A stretch of DNA of 64,000 nt from Lapidilactobacillus dextrinicus DSM 20335 (GCF_001436095.1 NZ_AYYK01000004.1:310001-374000), one strand, 5' to 3'. Positions 1-8,506 are shown, numbered from the stretch's first letter. The notes: generated by a model not told the origin, from the letters alone. A program made the numbers and translations.

Positions 1-116
1 TAGTGTTTAGTCCAAGCTGTTACATTCCATATTGGTTAGATAAAAAGTTATTTAGATAAACGTGATAAGTAGCTACGAGTAAATCATAAGCTATCATGGT
101 CTATTTTGCAAACAAA

Positions 117-150
117 ATAAAAAAAGCCCCACTCTTAATTGAGTGAGGCT
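117..150 (-). terminator. Intrinsic terminator of the prophage 1 late/lysis operon
   Basis: On the minus strand a 9-bp stem (126-134 with 141-149, GCCTCACTC and its near-complement with one G-T pair) is followed by seven T. It ends the transcript that carries the endolysin. A near-identical terminator lies at 48120-48152 after the prophage 2 endolysin. Confidence 0.9.
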
Positions 151-249
151 CGTGTCAAAAATCGCCCACAGAAGAACGACGTCGGTTTTTTGCCCGACAA
201 TATTAAATACGCAAAACTGCTTATTTGTTTTTTAATTTTGCAATTATTT
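119..249 (-). other. Structured endolysin 3' UTR element, copy 1
   Basis: The roughly 130 nt between the endolysin stop and its terminator are strongly conserved in prophage 2 (48121-48253), although the endolysin genes differ. Visible helices are GCAAAA pairing with TTTTGC (about 213-243) and a hairpin GTCGG/CCGAC (about 181-198). In the other copy the second hairpin reads GTCAGG/CCTGAC, a compensated change that suggests selection on RNA structure. Function unknown. Confidence 0.6.
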
Positions 250-1560
250 TTATTTAACTCGTAAACGCTGACCAATCCGAATGAAGTTGACGTTGCTTAA
301 ACCGTTAAGCTGCTTGATATTATTAGTTGTTGTGCCATATCTAGCAGCAATACCGCTAACAGTATCACCGTATTTAACCGTGTAGTAAGTAGCTGATACT
401 GAACCGCTAATTTTTAGCTTCTGACCAACGTAGATATAGTTAGCGTTGCTAATTCCGTTCAAACTTTGCAACTTGCTAACTGTCGTACCGTAACGACTTG
501 CGATAGCTGATAAGGTATCACCGCTGCGAACTGTGTAAGTTGACGTTGATGAACTACCGCTACCAACTGATAAGATCTCAATATCTGATGTCTTAATCCA
601 AGATAAGATACCAGCTAATAATACTTTACCCTTAGCAACTTGTTGAACTTTATAGGTCTTGCCACGTACCCAGCTTGGCATGCCAACACCATTAGCCCAC
701 TTCGTTGCTTTCAGATTAACCTTAACAGTATTACCAACTTTAATGTCTTTTTTGGCAGTATCATTAGCGTTTTGACCGTCATTAATGGCTGGTGTATCAG
801 TGTCAGGTTCAACAGTAACTTTTCCGTCATCATCCTGATGACTACCCTTGTAACCATTCTCGGTAATGCCTAACAAGTCAACGTTGCCGTCTAACCCACC
901 GGCAATATATTCAGCTGTAAACTGCCAAATGGCCACACCGTTCATACTTGGAAAATATTGGAACGGCGCGGAGCTAATTACCCCACTGATTGGGTAACCA
1001 GCAATCCAAAGACTATTTGGAAATGCCTTGATAATTCTTGACACATCAGCATTAGCTTGCAAGAATGCTTTGCTTGAATATAGCATTGGCGTATAACCTG
1101 CTTGCTTAATTCGGCTCATACCGTAGATGATTGCATCAGTATTAGTCGTTGCATTCCAGCTTGCGCCTGACTCAAAATCTAAAGCGACGATTGAATTCTT
1201 GGGCGTCTGAACTTGTGGCAAGAACTTATCTAATGCTGCTTTAGATACGCCGATATTACCACTGACTTGATACCAAATGTATGTGTGCGCAAACTTGCCA
1301 GCCGCGATTGCACTAGCCACTTGCGTTCGGTATGTTGATTGTGTGACGTATGAACCGTTGTAAGTTCCGCCTACTTGGCTGATAACAAACTTATCTTTTT
1401 GATAACCAAACTTACCATTGTTGCCCTGGTACTTTGACCAATCAACGCCATACGTTCGAGTTGCAGCTGATGATGTGGCCACCGGTACGGAAATTGAAGC
1501 AAATAAAATAGCCACCATAAAGGTGACTACCATTTTAGCTATTCTGTTTTTAGATTTCAT
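250..1560 (-). CDS. Endolysin: secreted GH25 muramidase with SH3-like and two LysM domains
   Basis: This 436-aa protein should cleave peptidoglycan glycan strands at the end of the lytic cycle. Residues 1-33 form a Sec signal peptide (basic start, hydrophobic core, small residues near a cleavage site after SSAA). A GH25 domain follows at about 37-235, with GVDWSKYQG at 38-46 and the catalytic-type LDFE at 127-130. An SH3b-like region lies at about 275-335, and two LysM repeats at about 343-386 and 392-436 ([24 protein letters not shown]). The signal peptide implies export by the host Sec system, with the holin triggering activation. Its start overlaps the stop of the next gene upstream by 4 bp. 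Confidence 0.93.
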   Translation of the reverse strand: MKSKNRIAKMVVTFMVAILFASISVPVATSSAATRTYGVDWSKYQGNNGKFGYQKDKFVISQVGGTYNGSYVTQSTYRTQVASAIAAGKFAHTYIWYQVSGNIGVSKAALDKFLPQVQTPKNSIVALDFESGASWNATTNTDAIIYGMSRIKQAGYTPMLYSSKAFLQANADVSRIIKAFPNSLWIAGYPISGVISSAPFQYFPSMNGVAIWQFTAEYIAGGLDGNVDLLGITENGYKGSHQDDDGKVTVEPDTDTPAINDGQNANDTAKKDIKVGNTVKVNLKATKWANGVGMPSWVRGKTYKVQQVAKGKVLLAGILSWIKTSDIEILSVGSGSSSTSTYTVRSGDTLSAIASRYGTTVSKLQSLNGISNANYIYVGQKLKISGSVSATYYTVKYGDTVSGIAARYGTTTNNIKQLNGLSNVNFIRIGQRLRVK

Positions 1561-1775
1561 TCTTTCACCTCTTCATCTTCAACGTACATTGCTACTAGTT
1601 TTGACCAGACTATCAACGCATGCCAATTTCCAATTTTTAAATTTGTCTTTCTTATAAAAAAGGGTGTATTAACAAACTTTTCAAAAAGCTTCTCAACTGC
1701 CGCTTGTTCCTCTTTCCCGTACTCAAAGCTTGGAGAAACAATCTCGCCTTGCGTTGTCTGAATGTGAATTTTCAT
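1557..1775 (-). CDS. Small phage protein in the lysis cassette, unknown
   Basis: This 72-aa soluble protein is encoded between the holin and the endolysin, with ATGA overlaps on both sides that imply translational coupling. It has no signal peptide, membrane segment or motif that I recognise. It could modulate lysis, but that rests only on position. Confidence 0.7.
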   Translation of the reverse strand: MKIHIQTTQGEIVSPSFEYGKEEQAAVEKLFEKFVNTPFFIRKTNLKIGNWHALIVWSKLVAMYVEDEEVKE

Positions 1776-2032
1776 TTACACACCTCTTTATCATATTTAA
1801 GAGCTTGTGGACTATCATCAATTCCCGGTGTAGTTGGATCAACAACAACGCCTAGGACAGTTAAGAATGCAAAAAACGCGTTAATAATCGCTGTTGCTTG
1901 CTCATTGATTAAATCCGTCTTGAAATCATAACCAAACGGTACTGCAATCACTTGTGCAAACAACAAAAAAGCCGGCACAATCGCCAGCCAAAACTTCTTA
2001 TTCAATAAACGTACTTTCCAGTTAATCTTCAT
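1772..2032 (-). CDS. Holin, phiLC3 family
   Basis: This 86-aa membrane protein has the phiLC3 holin signature: N-terminal INWKVRLLNKKFW, a first hydrophobic segment at about 14-32, a second at about 44-63, then the DPTTPG...DS...AL.Y tail. It should form the membrane lesion that times lysis. The homologue at 49309-49581 in prophage 2 shares the start INWKVR.KN/LNK.FW and the AVPFGYDF motif. Its start overlaps the stop of the upstream gene (ATGA). Confidence 0.93.
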   Translation of the reverse strand: MKINWKVRLLNKKFWLAIVPAFLLFAQVIAVPFGYDFKTDLINEQATAIINAFFAFLTVLGVVVDPTTPGIDDSPQALKYDKEVCK

Positions 2033-2322
2033 CCTGCCTTTCTCCTCTCTAAATCAAGATTCTTAATTCGTTCATGATGACGATCTAAACGTCTATCGTG
2101 TTCATCAACTCGGCCTTCTAATCGTTCATAGTCGTTTTGTAGCACTTCGAGCTGTTTATTAAGCGCCGTAATCGACTTTGATAATTCTTTAATATCACCA
2201 CGAATTGGCCCAAACACGGCATATTTAAATAGCAGGCTGATAATTGTTGCAATGAACGTGATAATCGCAATCACCGCTGTCCATTCTGCCAAACTTAATC
2301 CTGCTACATAGTGTGGTGGCAT
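2029..2322 (-). CDS. XhlA-like membrane/coiled-coil protein, possible second holin or antiholin
   Basis: This 97-aa protein has one N-terminal transmembrane segment (about 11-36) and a charged heptad-rich tail predicted to be a coiled coil (about 42-95). That layout is typical of the XhlA/haemolysin-type partner next to holins. It sits directly upstream of the phiLC3 holin with a 4-bp overlap. The prophage 2 counterpart (49571-49867) has the same layout but low sequence similarity. A role in holin timing is inferred from context. Confidence 0.7.
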   Translation of the reverse strand: MPPHYVAGLSLAEWTAVIAIITFIATIISLLFKYAVFGPIRGDIKELSKSITALNKQLEVLQNDYERLEGRVDEHDRRLDRHHERIKNLDLERRKAG

Positions 2323-2344
2323 TTACTCACTTCCTTTAGTGCAA

Positions 2345-2373
2345 AATAAAAACACCCTATTTATCAGAGTGTC
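2345..2373 (-). terminator. Intrinsic terminator after the 2364-3020 gene
   Basis: A stem of ACACTCT (2366-2372) with AGGGTGT (2352-2358) is followed on the minus strand by a T-rich run. It overlaps the stop codon of the upstream gene. It would insulate that gene from the lysis cassette unless antiterminated. Confidence 0.75.
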
Positions 2374-3020
2374 TCTTCGTCCCAAAATTTATTAAATTCA
2401 TTAAGCTGTTTAAACCATTCTTGTTGTAGCTTGCCGTCCTTAAATTCATGACCAATTTTTATCAATTGATTTCTGTCATAATCAATATATTCTTGCATAG
2501 GAACCTCAAATGTCGGAGTACTTTTTTTGTAAGCGACCGCTAATTCATCGTATTTGCCTTTAGATATTCCGGTTTGTAATGTTCCGGCTTCATCTAAAAT
2601 AATCAGTTGTTCAAATGTTCTTTGGGAAGAATATAGTGTTGAACGTTTGGCATGAATTAACTTTCTGCTAAGTTCTCCGTTATCTGAATAATAAGTTTCC
2701 GTTGCATGCTTTGCAGTTAAATATAATTGAGCTTTCTGATGCCACTCAACAATAGGATTGAGGTATCCCTCGTTAGCCATTGAGGCAAGAGAGTACTGCA
2801 ATAAACTTTGGTTGTTTTCTAGGATACCTTGAGAAATTTCTTGGGACTTTTTAATGGCAGTCTGAAATTTTTTAACTTGTTTATCTGAGATCTTCTTTTG
2901 CTCATAACCCATATAAGCTAAGAATATAGTTATTATGGTGACCAGAATCCCTATGACAGCAATATACCATGCATTTTGTTCATGAATTTGATTAATTAGT
3001 TCTTGCATATAATTGTTCAC
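2364..3020 (-). CDS. Single-pass membrane protein of unknown function, candidate cargo gene
   Basis: This 218-aa protein starts with GTG behind an AGGAG site. One transmembrane segment (about 18-38) is followed by a long charged, largely helical region. No enzymatic motif is recognised. Its position between the tail genes and the holin, its own terminator and the absence of a counterpart in prophage 2 fit a moron gene, for example lysogenic conversion or superinfection exclusion. That role is a guess from context. Confidence 0.7.
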   Translation of the reverse strand: MNNYMQELINQIHEQNAWYIAVIGILVTIITIFLAYMGYEQKKISDKQVKKFQTAIKKSQEISQGILENNQSLLQYSLASMANEGYLNPIVEWHQKAQLYLTAKHATETYYSDNGELSRKLIHAKRSTLYSSQRTFEQLIILDEAGTLQTGISKGKYDELAVAYKKSTPTFEVPMQEYIDYDRNQLIKIGHEFKDGKLQQEWFKQLNEFNKFWDEETL

Positions 3021-3055
3021 TTTTAATCACTCCTAATGGTTAAAAGTATAATCAA

Positions 3056-3148
3056 TTATAAGAAAATATAACAGGCCAAAATAATAAAGATTAATAAAGC
3101 CAGCATTCCAAAAACACCGGCAAGTACGAATAGTTCTTTATAGTTCAT
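3056..3148 (-). CDS. 30-aa hydrophobic micropeptide
   Basis: ATG at 3148 with a GGAG ribosome binding site opens a 30-codon frame: a short polar start (MNYKELF) followed by about 20 hydrophobic residues ending in YIFL. It is one transmembrane helix with almost nothing else. It may be a small holin-like or accessory membrane peptide. The coding call rests on the ribosome binding site, the clean hydrophobic profile and its fit between XkdX and the next gene. Confidence 0.5.
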   Translation of the reverse strand: MNYKELFVLAGVFGMLALLIFIILACYIFL

Positions 3149-3160
3149 GCTTGTCAGCTC

Positions 3161-3295
3161 CTACACAGCGTAATCTTCACCAGTGATTTCTTTATACTCA
3201 GCCGCTGTGATTGAACCTTTAGCAACTTCAGCCGCTACTGCTGCCTTATCCATTGTGTGCCATAGTTGATATGCAAATTTAAATACTTTAAACAT
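3161..3295 (-). CDS. XkdX family phage protein
   Basis: This 44-aa protein starts at the ATG that overlaps the upstream stop codon (TAATG). It shows the XkdX layout: an N-terminal aromatic stretch (FKFAYQLW), a helical middle, then ITAAEYKEITGEDY. The homologue at 49879-50019 ends ITAEQYQEITGEEY. XkdX proteins lie beside tail-tip genes in many Firmicutes phages; their exact role is not known. Confidence 0.88.
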   Translation of the reverse strand: MFKVFKFAYQLWHTMDKAAVAAEVAKGSITAAEYKEITGEDYAV

Positions 3296-3648
3296 TAGTT
3301 AGTACCTCCGATTTTTGATTGTGCAAATGCTGTTATTGCTTCTTCGATTGATTGAATATGCTGACTATGCTCAGCAGAACTAATTGCTAAATCTGTAATT
3401 GCTTGTTGCTCTTCGCTCGGTTGTGGATCGGTTGGTATCTCAACTGGCGGAACATAATCAGTGTCAATAACTAGATGATTGTTGATTAACTTAGTGTGAT
3501 TAACGATCAATTTTTTAATCTCATCATCTGAAACGTCATAGACAGTAAATCCGTCAATAACATCTCCGACTTCACGCTGATTAGGATTAGCCCATCCGCT
3601 GGCCATTACCGTGTTGTCTGCTGCTAGTTTTAATTTAATTAAACTCAA
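3295..3648 (-). CDS. Small tail/baseplate-associated protein, conserved in both prophages
   Basis: This 117-aa protein is read from a TTG at 3648 behind AGGAGTG. Its first 75 residues closely match the prophage 2 protein at 50019-50387 (shared LIKLKLAADNTV, ASGWANP, VNHTKLINNHLVID, DYVPPVE), while the C-terminal thirds diverge. It is likely a minor tail-fibre or baseplate component. The conserved front and variable tail fit an adaptor joined to a variable part. Confidence 0.75.
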   Translation of the reverse strand: MSLIKLKLAADNTVMASGWANPNQREVGDVIDGFTVYDVSDDEIKKLIVNHTKLINNHLVIDTDYVPPVEIPTDPQPSEEQQAITDLAISSAEHSQHIQSIEEAITAFAQSKIGGTN

Positions 3649-3660
3649 TTTATTTCACTC

Positions 3661-4083
3661 CTATTCTATTGGAAAATCATCGTTTGTTGGATACGTAACA
3701 GTCATTGTTATATAGTCATCCGCGGTAATGGCCACAGACGTCTTCAACGCATTGCGATCAACAACAATCAACGCTTGTTTGTTGTTGCTTAACATTGCGG
3801 CTATCCGGATCTGGAATCCCGGAGCAGCATAACCAGCCGGCAACGTCATAATTGCTCCATTAGCCGCTAAGTCTTTAGATAGCTTAAAAGAGCAGGTCAC
3901 TGTAACAGTATTCTCGCTTCGTGCAATATCGATTGATCCTGCTTTGATTAATGAATTCTGTCCAGTTGAATAATGTTTCGTTGAATATCGATTGTCAAGT
4001 TTGCTTGAATTTAGTTCTTTGAAATTTGCATCAATCTGTTCTGGGCCTTTTTCCATGCCCGTAAAAATCGTTGTTAATGCCAT
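3661..4083 (-). CDS. Tail-tip/receptor-binding accessory protein
   Basis: This 140-aa protein is related to the prophage 2 product at 50402-50833. Shared blocks include LIKAGSIDIARS, TVT.SF.LSKD.AAN and YPTNDDFP at the C terminus. The beta-rich C-terminal half resembles small phage tail-fibre head domains. It lies between candidate receptor-binding genes and XkdX. A role in adsorption is inferred; no enzymatic motif is visible. Confidence 0.7.
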   Translation of the reverse strand: MALTTIFTGMEKGPEQIDANFKELNSSKLDNRYSTKHYSTGQNSLIKAGSIDIARSENTVTVTCSFKLSKDLAANGAIMTLPAGYAAPGFQIRIAAMLSNNKQALIVVDRNALKTSVAITADDYITMTVTYPTNDDFPIE

Positions 4084-4118
4084 TTAAATCACTCCTTTTA
4101 AAATAATTGTTACATAGG

Positions 4119-5138
4119 TTAAAACCCGTCACTATAAATCCCAACAAAGCCATTAGTTAGACCATAATTACCATCGGGTTGTAAGGCTAGTGTTGAACCA
4201 TTTAAAAAATCAATACTAGATATTATTTCTGTGTCAGCTTCCACTTCAGCTATGCTAAATACGCCGTTATCCTCTAGAGCAGGTGACCAATCAGTTGCTT
4301 TATCGCTAAGTTCTAGTTTTGCATGTTTAAATTCAAACCAAGAACCAATCGTTGGTTTTCCAGAACTACCGTATAGCTGAAACGAAAAGAATAAACCGGT
4401 TGTGTTTTCAGGAATGGTGAATGTTGTGTTAATTCGTTTAAAGACGTTATCTGAAAGTGTTTCAGTTATTGTAACTGCTCCACCAGTTTGAAAATCGCTC
4501 CAACCTCCACCCGCCTTTATATGTTGCGAGCGCCACGTCAATCTGCCACCTTTTAAATCAGTACGAACGTCAGCGCTTAGTGTGTATGTCTGTCCAGCTA
4601 CAAGCTCGGTTTTAGCCATGTTAGTAGTGTCGGTTGACATGAAACGATAGAACAATTCGCTACCTGACGTAAATGTAACTCGAGTTATTCCATCAGAATA
4701 ACTAAGATTGCCATAAATCGAAGTTGAAGCAGTACCCACATGCACCTTGTCTGATGATGTTGGAAGTGATGTGTTTAAAAGATAGTTGCGACCGATAATT
4801 TCACTGTCGCTGTCAATAACCTTAGCAGATAGTTCTTTTTCATTGCCACCTCCAAACATGCCAGCAGGCTCTTTGCCAATAGGGACTAAGCCCAATGGAT
4901 ATTCAACATAGCGTAGTGGAATTGTTGATCCAACCGCCAATTCCTTTGGAATAACAAAACGAATGCTACTCGTGCTATGCGTCTTAACGATTATGTCTTG
5001 CTTAACACCATCACGAAGCCCATTGTTTGGTTGAACAGATAACTTGTACTCAGTATTTGGCTGCAATCCAACAACATCAAACTTCTTATCCGTTACAGTC
5101 GCTTTGAGAACATCATCTTGATAAACCTTGTATTTCAC
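4119..5138 (-). CDS. Baseplate/receptor-binding protein with half FN3 domain and carbohydrate-binding-like module
   Basis: The gene starts with GTG at 5138. Residues 1-55 are the C-terminal part of a fibronectin type III domain (KVYQDDVLKATV, GLQPNTEYKLSV); the matching N-terminal strands lie at the end of the upstream gene. A beta-rich region at about 115-275 (GRNYLLNTSLP, LSADVRTDL, WFEFKHAKLE) resembles phage carbohydrate-binding modules (CBM4/9-like jelly roll). It is probably part of the host-binding apparatus. Confidence 0.75.
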   Translation of the reverse strand: MKYKVYQDDVLKATVTDKKFDVVGLQPNTEYKLSVQPNNGLRDGVKQDIIVKTHSTSSIRFVIPKELAVGSTIPLRYVEYPLGLVPIGKEPAGMFGGGNEKELSAKVIDSDSEIIGRNYLLNTSLPTSSDKVHVGTASTSIYGNLSYSDGITRVTFTSGSELFYRFMSTDTTNMAKTELVAGQTYTLSADVRTDLKGGRLTWRSQHIKAGGGWSDFQTGGAVTITETLSDNVFKRINTTFTIPENTTGLFFSFQLYGSSGKPTIGSWFEFKHAKLELSDKATDWSPALEDNGVFSIAEVEADTEIISSIDFLNGSTLALQPDGNYGLTNGFVGIYSDGF

Positions 5139-5153
5139 GGCTCATCAACCCCT

Positions 5154-5639
5154 TTACTTCCATGTTAAAGAAACACCGCTTGCTGTAATATTTGAACTTG
5201 TCAAGTCAGTAACAGTAACCATTGCTTCATAGACTGTAATAGCAGCAGTCGCAGTTTTACCACTGGTTGTCTTAGCCGTAATTGTCACTGGACCAGTCTT
5301 TAACGCCTTAACGGTGCCATCTGTTCCAACAGTTGCAATCGTCGAATCACTTGATGTCCAAGTAACGTTATCAGTCGTATTGGCTGGTGTTAATGTCACT
5401 GTTGCCTTAACTGATTGACCAATCTCCATATCATCGACAATTCTAATCGTAATTGTGGTAGCTGGAACTGTAGCTGTTGTGACCGTCACAACATTTGATT
5501 TAGCTGACTCGGTTTTCCCGTTCCAAGCGCTAACAGCAAATGTATAAGTCTTATTTGCGGTCAAACCAGTAATCGTAACTGTCTTAACATTAGTTACTTC
5601 TTTAACCTTGACGTCATTTTGATAGATATAATAAATCAT
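5154..5639 (-). CDS. Tail decoration protein: FN3-half, BIG2 Ig-like domain, FN3-half
   Basis: This 161-aa protein begins in mid FN3 domain (YIYQNDVKVKEV, TGLTANKTYTFAV). It continues with a complete BIG2-type Ig fold at about 58-140 (TSSDSTIATVGTDGTVKAL) and ends with the first strands of another FN3 (TDLTSSNITASGVSLTWK). The next gene starts with the rest of that FN3 in the same frame after 15 nt and stop codons. Such Ig/FN3 modules decorate phage tails and bind cell-surface sugars weakly. Confidence 0.72.
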   Translation of the reverse strand: MIYYIYQNDVKVKEVTNVKTVTITGLTANKTYTFAVSAWNGKTESAKSNVVTVTTATVPATTITIRIVDDMEIGQSVKATVTLTPANTTDNVTWTSSDSTIATVGTDGTVKALKTGPVTITAKTTSGKTATAAITVYEAMVTVTDLTSSNITASGVSLTWK

Positions 5640-5709
5640 TCATTTCACTTCCAATCTAATTTTACAGAACTATCTGATAAAGGACTTACCACTAAAAATT
5701 TAGGAGCCT
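5640..5709 (-). other. Orphan coding stretch for the N-terminal half of an FN3 domain
   Basis: In the -1 frame relative to the upstream gene, the minus strand reads PKPTVEAPKFLVVS...KLDWK and then a TGA stop. This is the A-B strand part of an FN3 domain whose remainder begins the next gene at 5639. No start codon with a ribosome binding site precedes it. It would be made only by a frameshift near the end of the 5710-6513 gene, or else it is a relic. Confidence 0.55.
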
Positions 5710-6513
5710 CTACAGTTGGCTTTGGTCACCGCCATTTGGATGTTCCGTAACATTAACGCCTAAATCAAATTTTAAAATACGGTTTTTATCAATAATGTAC
5801 CAGCAACGATCAGCAGGTTGATAGACTGGATAGCCTGTTAGTGCAAAGCCGGCAGGTAATTCAATTTTGACTGTGTTAGCATCAACGTAGCTTTCCGTAG
5901 ATTCGATAAACTTAGCTTTAGTGCCACCAAATATAGCAGCTTTACCAAAGCCACCAATTTCTGTACCAATAGCATCTTCATAGTAACTAACTGTAACGTC
6001 TGGGTTACGTCCCAGACCATGGTTAATGGTTACTAAATATCCTGATGGGATCGACATAGCTAGCATCTGTTCAATGTTCTCTAGCCGACCATCTAGCGTT
6101 GGGAATTTACCATAAATATTAGAGTCACGTGCATTAATCAATTCACTATCAACTGTTGCATTAGCAATAACAGCTTTAAATTGTTCTTCAATATCGGTTT
6201 GTCGTTTTTCAACGTCAACCTGCCGCTCTTCCATGATATCTTCGAAGCTATTAAGTGCTGTTTGGAATTGTTGAAGTGTAATCAGGCCTTGACTATATAA
6301 ATAACCGCCTAATTGAATCCATTGAGCTAGTGTTTTTCGAACTTGTGCACCAAACATTTTATGAGCAAGTTGATCAGCATTTGTTTCTGCTTTTGATTGC
6401 AAATCAGAGCTTGGTGTAACAACCAAAGGTGGCGTTTCTGTCGGGTCTTGATAATCTATTTTTTTGTTGAAGGTCTTTTGTTCGTTTGTCCATTTAAGGA
6501 AATCTTCTGCCAT
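5710..6513 (-). CDS. Baseplate/tail-fibre protein, N-terminal coiled region
   Basis: This 267-aa protein directly follows the tail-associated lysin gene. The N-terminal half is helical and charged (about 35-125, including QVDVEKRQTDIEEQF). The C-terminal half is beta-rich with INHGLGRNPDVTV, a motif common in phage tail-fibre and baseplate proteins. It is probably the adaptor that carries the FN3/Ig receptor-binding proteins encoded next. Its end (GGDQSQL) overlaps the out-of-frame FN3 start. Confidence 0.75.
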   Translation of the reverse strand: MAEDFLKWTNEQKTFNKKIDYQDPTETPPLVVTPSSDLQSKAETNADQLAHKMFGAQVRKTLAQWIQLGGYLYSQGLITLQQFQTALNSFEDIMEERQVDVEKRQTDIEEQFKAVIANATVDSELINARDSNIYGKFPTLDGRLENIEQMLAMSIPSGYLVTINHGLGRNPDVTVSYYEDAIGTEIGGFGKAAIFGGTKAKFIESTESYVDANTVKIELPAGFALTGYPVYQPADRCWYIIDKNRILKFDLGVNVTEHPNGGDQSQL

Positions 6514-6517
6514 TTTC

Positions 6518-8506
6518 TCACTCCTTTCTTAAATAGGCTTCTTTAAATCTTGAACTTGGTTCTGTATTCATATCGACATTTCCTAAAATACCATTGACGC
6601 TACCGACGCTTGTGTATTGCCATAAATCGTACGGATAAAGTGGCTTAGTAGAATTACCAACCGTTCCGTCATTAGCACCGTAGCTTGGTATCCAAATCAT
6701 CGTTCGAGACGTATCAATACTTGGATATAGTGCGTTGCTTACATAAATAACAATCTTAGAATCAGGAACACCTAAAGAGTTGAGTTTATTCATATAAGCC
6801 GTAACCGCAGCAGTCAACGTTCCACTCGTGACCGAGTTGGCTTCCACATCAATCATCCAGAAGCGTGGTTGTTTACGACTACCAACGGCTGACTGTGCAC
6901 GATTGTAGAAATCGTTGGCTTCTACTTCTGCGTCAGCAGCACTTACTGCCGAGAAGTAAGCATAAACAGCATAGTTAGCACCAGCACTGATTGCATTTGG
7001 AATGTTAGTAGCATATGTCTCATCAATATGAGAACTACCAGACTGAATACGAATAACCGATAACGCCAAACCGCCACTCACGACTTGAGCCCAGTTAATA
7101 CTGCCTTGGAATTCGGAGACATCAATAATGACGCCTTCGTAATAGCCTTTATCAACATTAATTTGGTCTTGCAGTTGTTTAACCAGCTCTACAAGATCAG
7201 TAATTTGTTTGTCCTGATCTGATTGTGACGCTTCAAACTGTGCCGCTGTTGTTTTTGCATCGTTTGCGGTGTTGATAGCTTCTTGAGCTTGCCTGCTTGC
7301 CTCTAATGCTGAAGTTGATAGTTGATTCATCTTCACTTGCGCTTGCTGCAATTTCTGCTCTTGTTGCTTACGCAAAATAATCTCATATTGTTCCTGGCTT
7401 AATAGCTTATCTCCAATTGACAAAGTCGAACTTACCGGTGAACAAATATCAATTGACTGACCGACAATTCGCAAGTCTTCATTGATTGCCTGCAACGGAT
7501 TAATGACGCGGTGATAATTACCGCAATCAAAATCATCAACATCTTTATGAATCATACTCAGATCAACTGCAGTAATTTGAAACTGTTCTTTGATTTCCTT
7601 TTGACTATCAAGTGTCTGCTGAGCCTTTGATTTCAGAATTGACGCAGTCTTGACGTCGTCCCAAGTAACCGGCATAACCACGCGACCGATTTTATCGATC
7701 ATTTTCTGACTGTACAAAAAAGGACTGCCATTGTTGACAGTCTCAATCGTTAATCGTGGTTGTGATATTTCAGAATTAGTTTCTGTTTCGCCAGTTGATT
7801 CGGCACGAGCACCCAATGGTTTAATGATTGAATACATCGTGCTAGGATCAATCGTTCGTTTCAATGAAACTAAATTACTAGTCAAACGAATATCTTGATT
7901 ACTCTTAACACCAATTACCGGCATGTAATCAAGGTAAAGTCCGTCTGATTCGTGACGTAATCTAATCTCACCGCCGTACTTATCAATTAGTTTCTCCTGA
8001 ATCGTCTCATACGTCGTTTTGGCGTCATCAATCGACTTGTAGACATTGTCGGATGGACTAGTTACGGTGACAACACCGAGCTTTATTTTCTTATAAGAAT
8101 CAACTTGTTTATTGTGCGCGTCAATCATACGCTGCAGGAATGAACGTAAATCATTGTTCTGCAACGCATAGTAATCCTGAACGGAATCATGCAAGAATGC
8201 TAAAAGCCCCTCACAAGTGACTTCCTTGTTAAGAATGCCACTACTTTCCATAGAATCAGTAGTTGGTAGAACTCTACCCTCAAAAAGAACCTTATTGAGG
8301 GTAGTGTTAGTTACTTTAACAAAAGTTGTTAGTCCAGTGAAGCTATTGTAGTAAGGTGACTTAGGACTGATACTAAACTGAAATGAATCAATAGAGCCAA
8401 CATTTTTGGTAATTTTACCAGTCAGCAGCTTTGTATCATTATTGAATTCAGAGTGAATTGTGTGTTCATCGCCGTTAAATCCTTGTCTTACTGTGACGCG
8501 ATACAT
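6518..8506 (-). CDS. Tail-associated lysin (Tal) with C-terminal GH25 muramidase
   Basis: In this 662-aa protein the first ~370 residues fit the prophage endopeptidase tail family, the tail-tip hub of siphoviruses. A coiled-coil linker follows (about 375-450, many Q/A/E). A complete GH25 domain occupies about 465-655 (IIDVSEFQGSINW, FWMIDVEAN, LWQYTSVGSV, GNVDMN). It likely locally opens peptidoglycan during DNA injection. Its position after Dit and before the fibre genes is the standard one. Prophage 2 lacks this muramidase in its Tal. Confidence 0.9.
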   Translation of the reverse strand: MYRVTVRQGFNGDEHTIHSEFNNDTKLLTGKITKNVGSIDSFQFSISPKSPYYNSFTGLTTFVKVTNTTLNKVLFEGRVLPTTDSMESSGILNKEVTCEGLLAFLHDSVQDYYALQNNDLRSFLQRMIDAHNKQVDSYKKIKLGVVTVTSPSDNVYKSIDDAKTTYETIQEKLIDKYGGEIRLRHESDGLYLDYMPVIGVKSNQDIRLTSNLVSLKRTIDPSTMYSIIKPLGARAESTGETETNSEISQPRLTIETVNNGSPFLYSQKMIDKIGRVVMPVTWDDVKTASILKSKAQQTLDSQKEIKEQFQITAVDLSMIHKDVDDFDCGNYHRVINPLQAINEDLRIVGQSIDICSPVSSTLSIGDKLLSQEQYEIILRKQQEQKLQQAQVKMNQLSTSALEASRQAQEAINTANDAKTTAAQFEASQSDQDKQITDLVELVKQLQDQINVDKGYYEGVIIDVSEFQGSINWAQVVSGGLALSVIRIQSGSSHIDETYATNIPNAISAGANYAVYAYFSAVSAADAEVEANDFYNRAQSAVGSRKQPRFWMIDVEANSVTSGTLTAAVTAYMNKLNSLGVPDSKIVIYVSNALYPSIDTSRTMIWIPSYGANDGTVGNSTKPLYPYDLWQYTSVGSVNGILGNVDMNTEPSSRFKEAYLRKE

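Noticed and set aside
1-116. Left attachment site of prophage 1
   Set aside because: I compared this stretch by eye with the pgi-proximal junction and found no shared core; the end must lie outside the window.
5700-5730. Classical -1 slippery site to join the 5710-6513 gene to the FN3 half
   Set aside because: No X-XXY-YYZ heptamer in phase is present; candidate codons would mispair after the slip. The junction is reported as unexplained instead.
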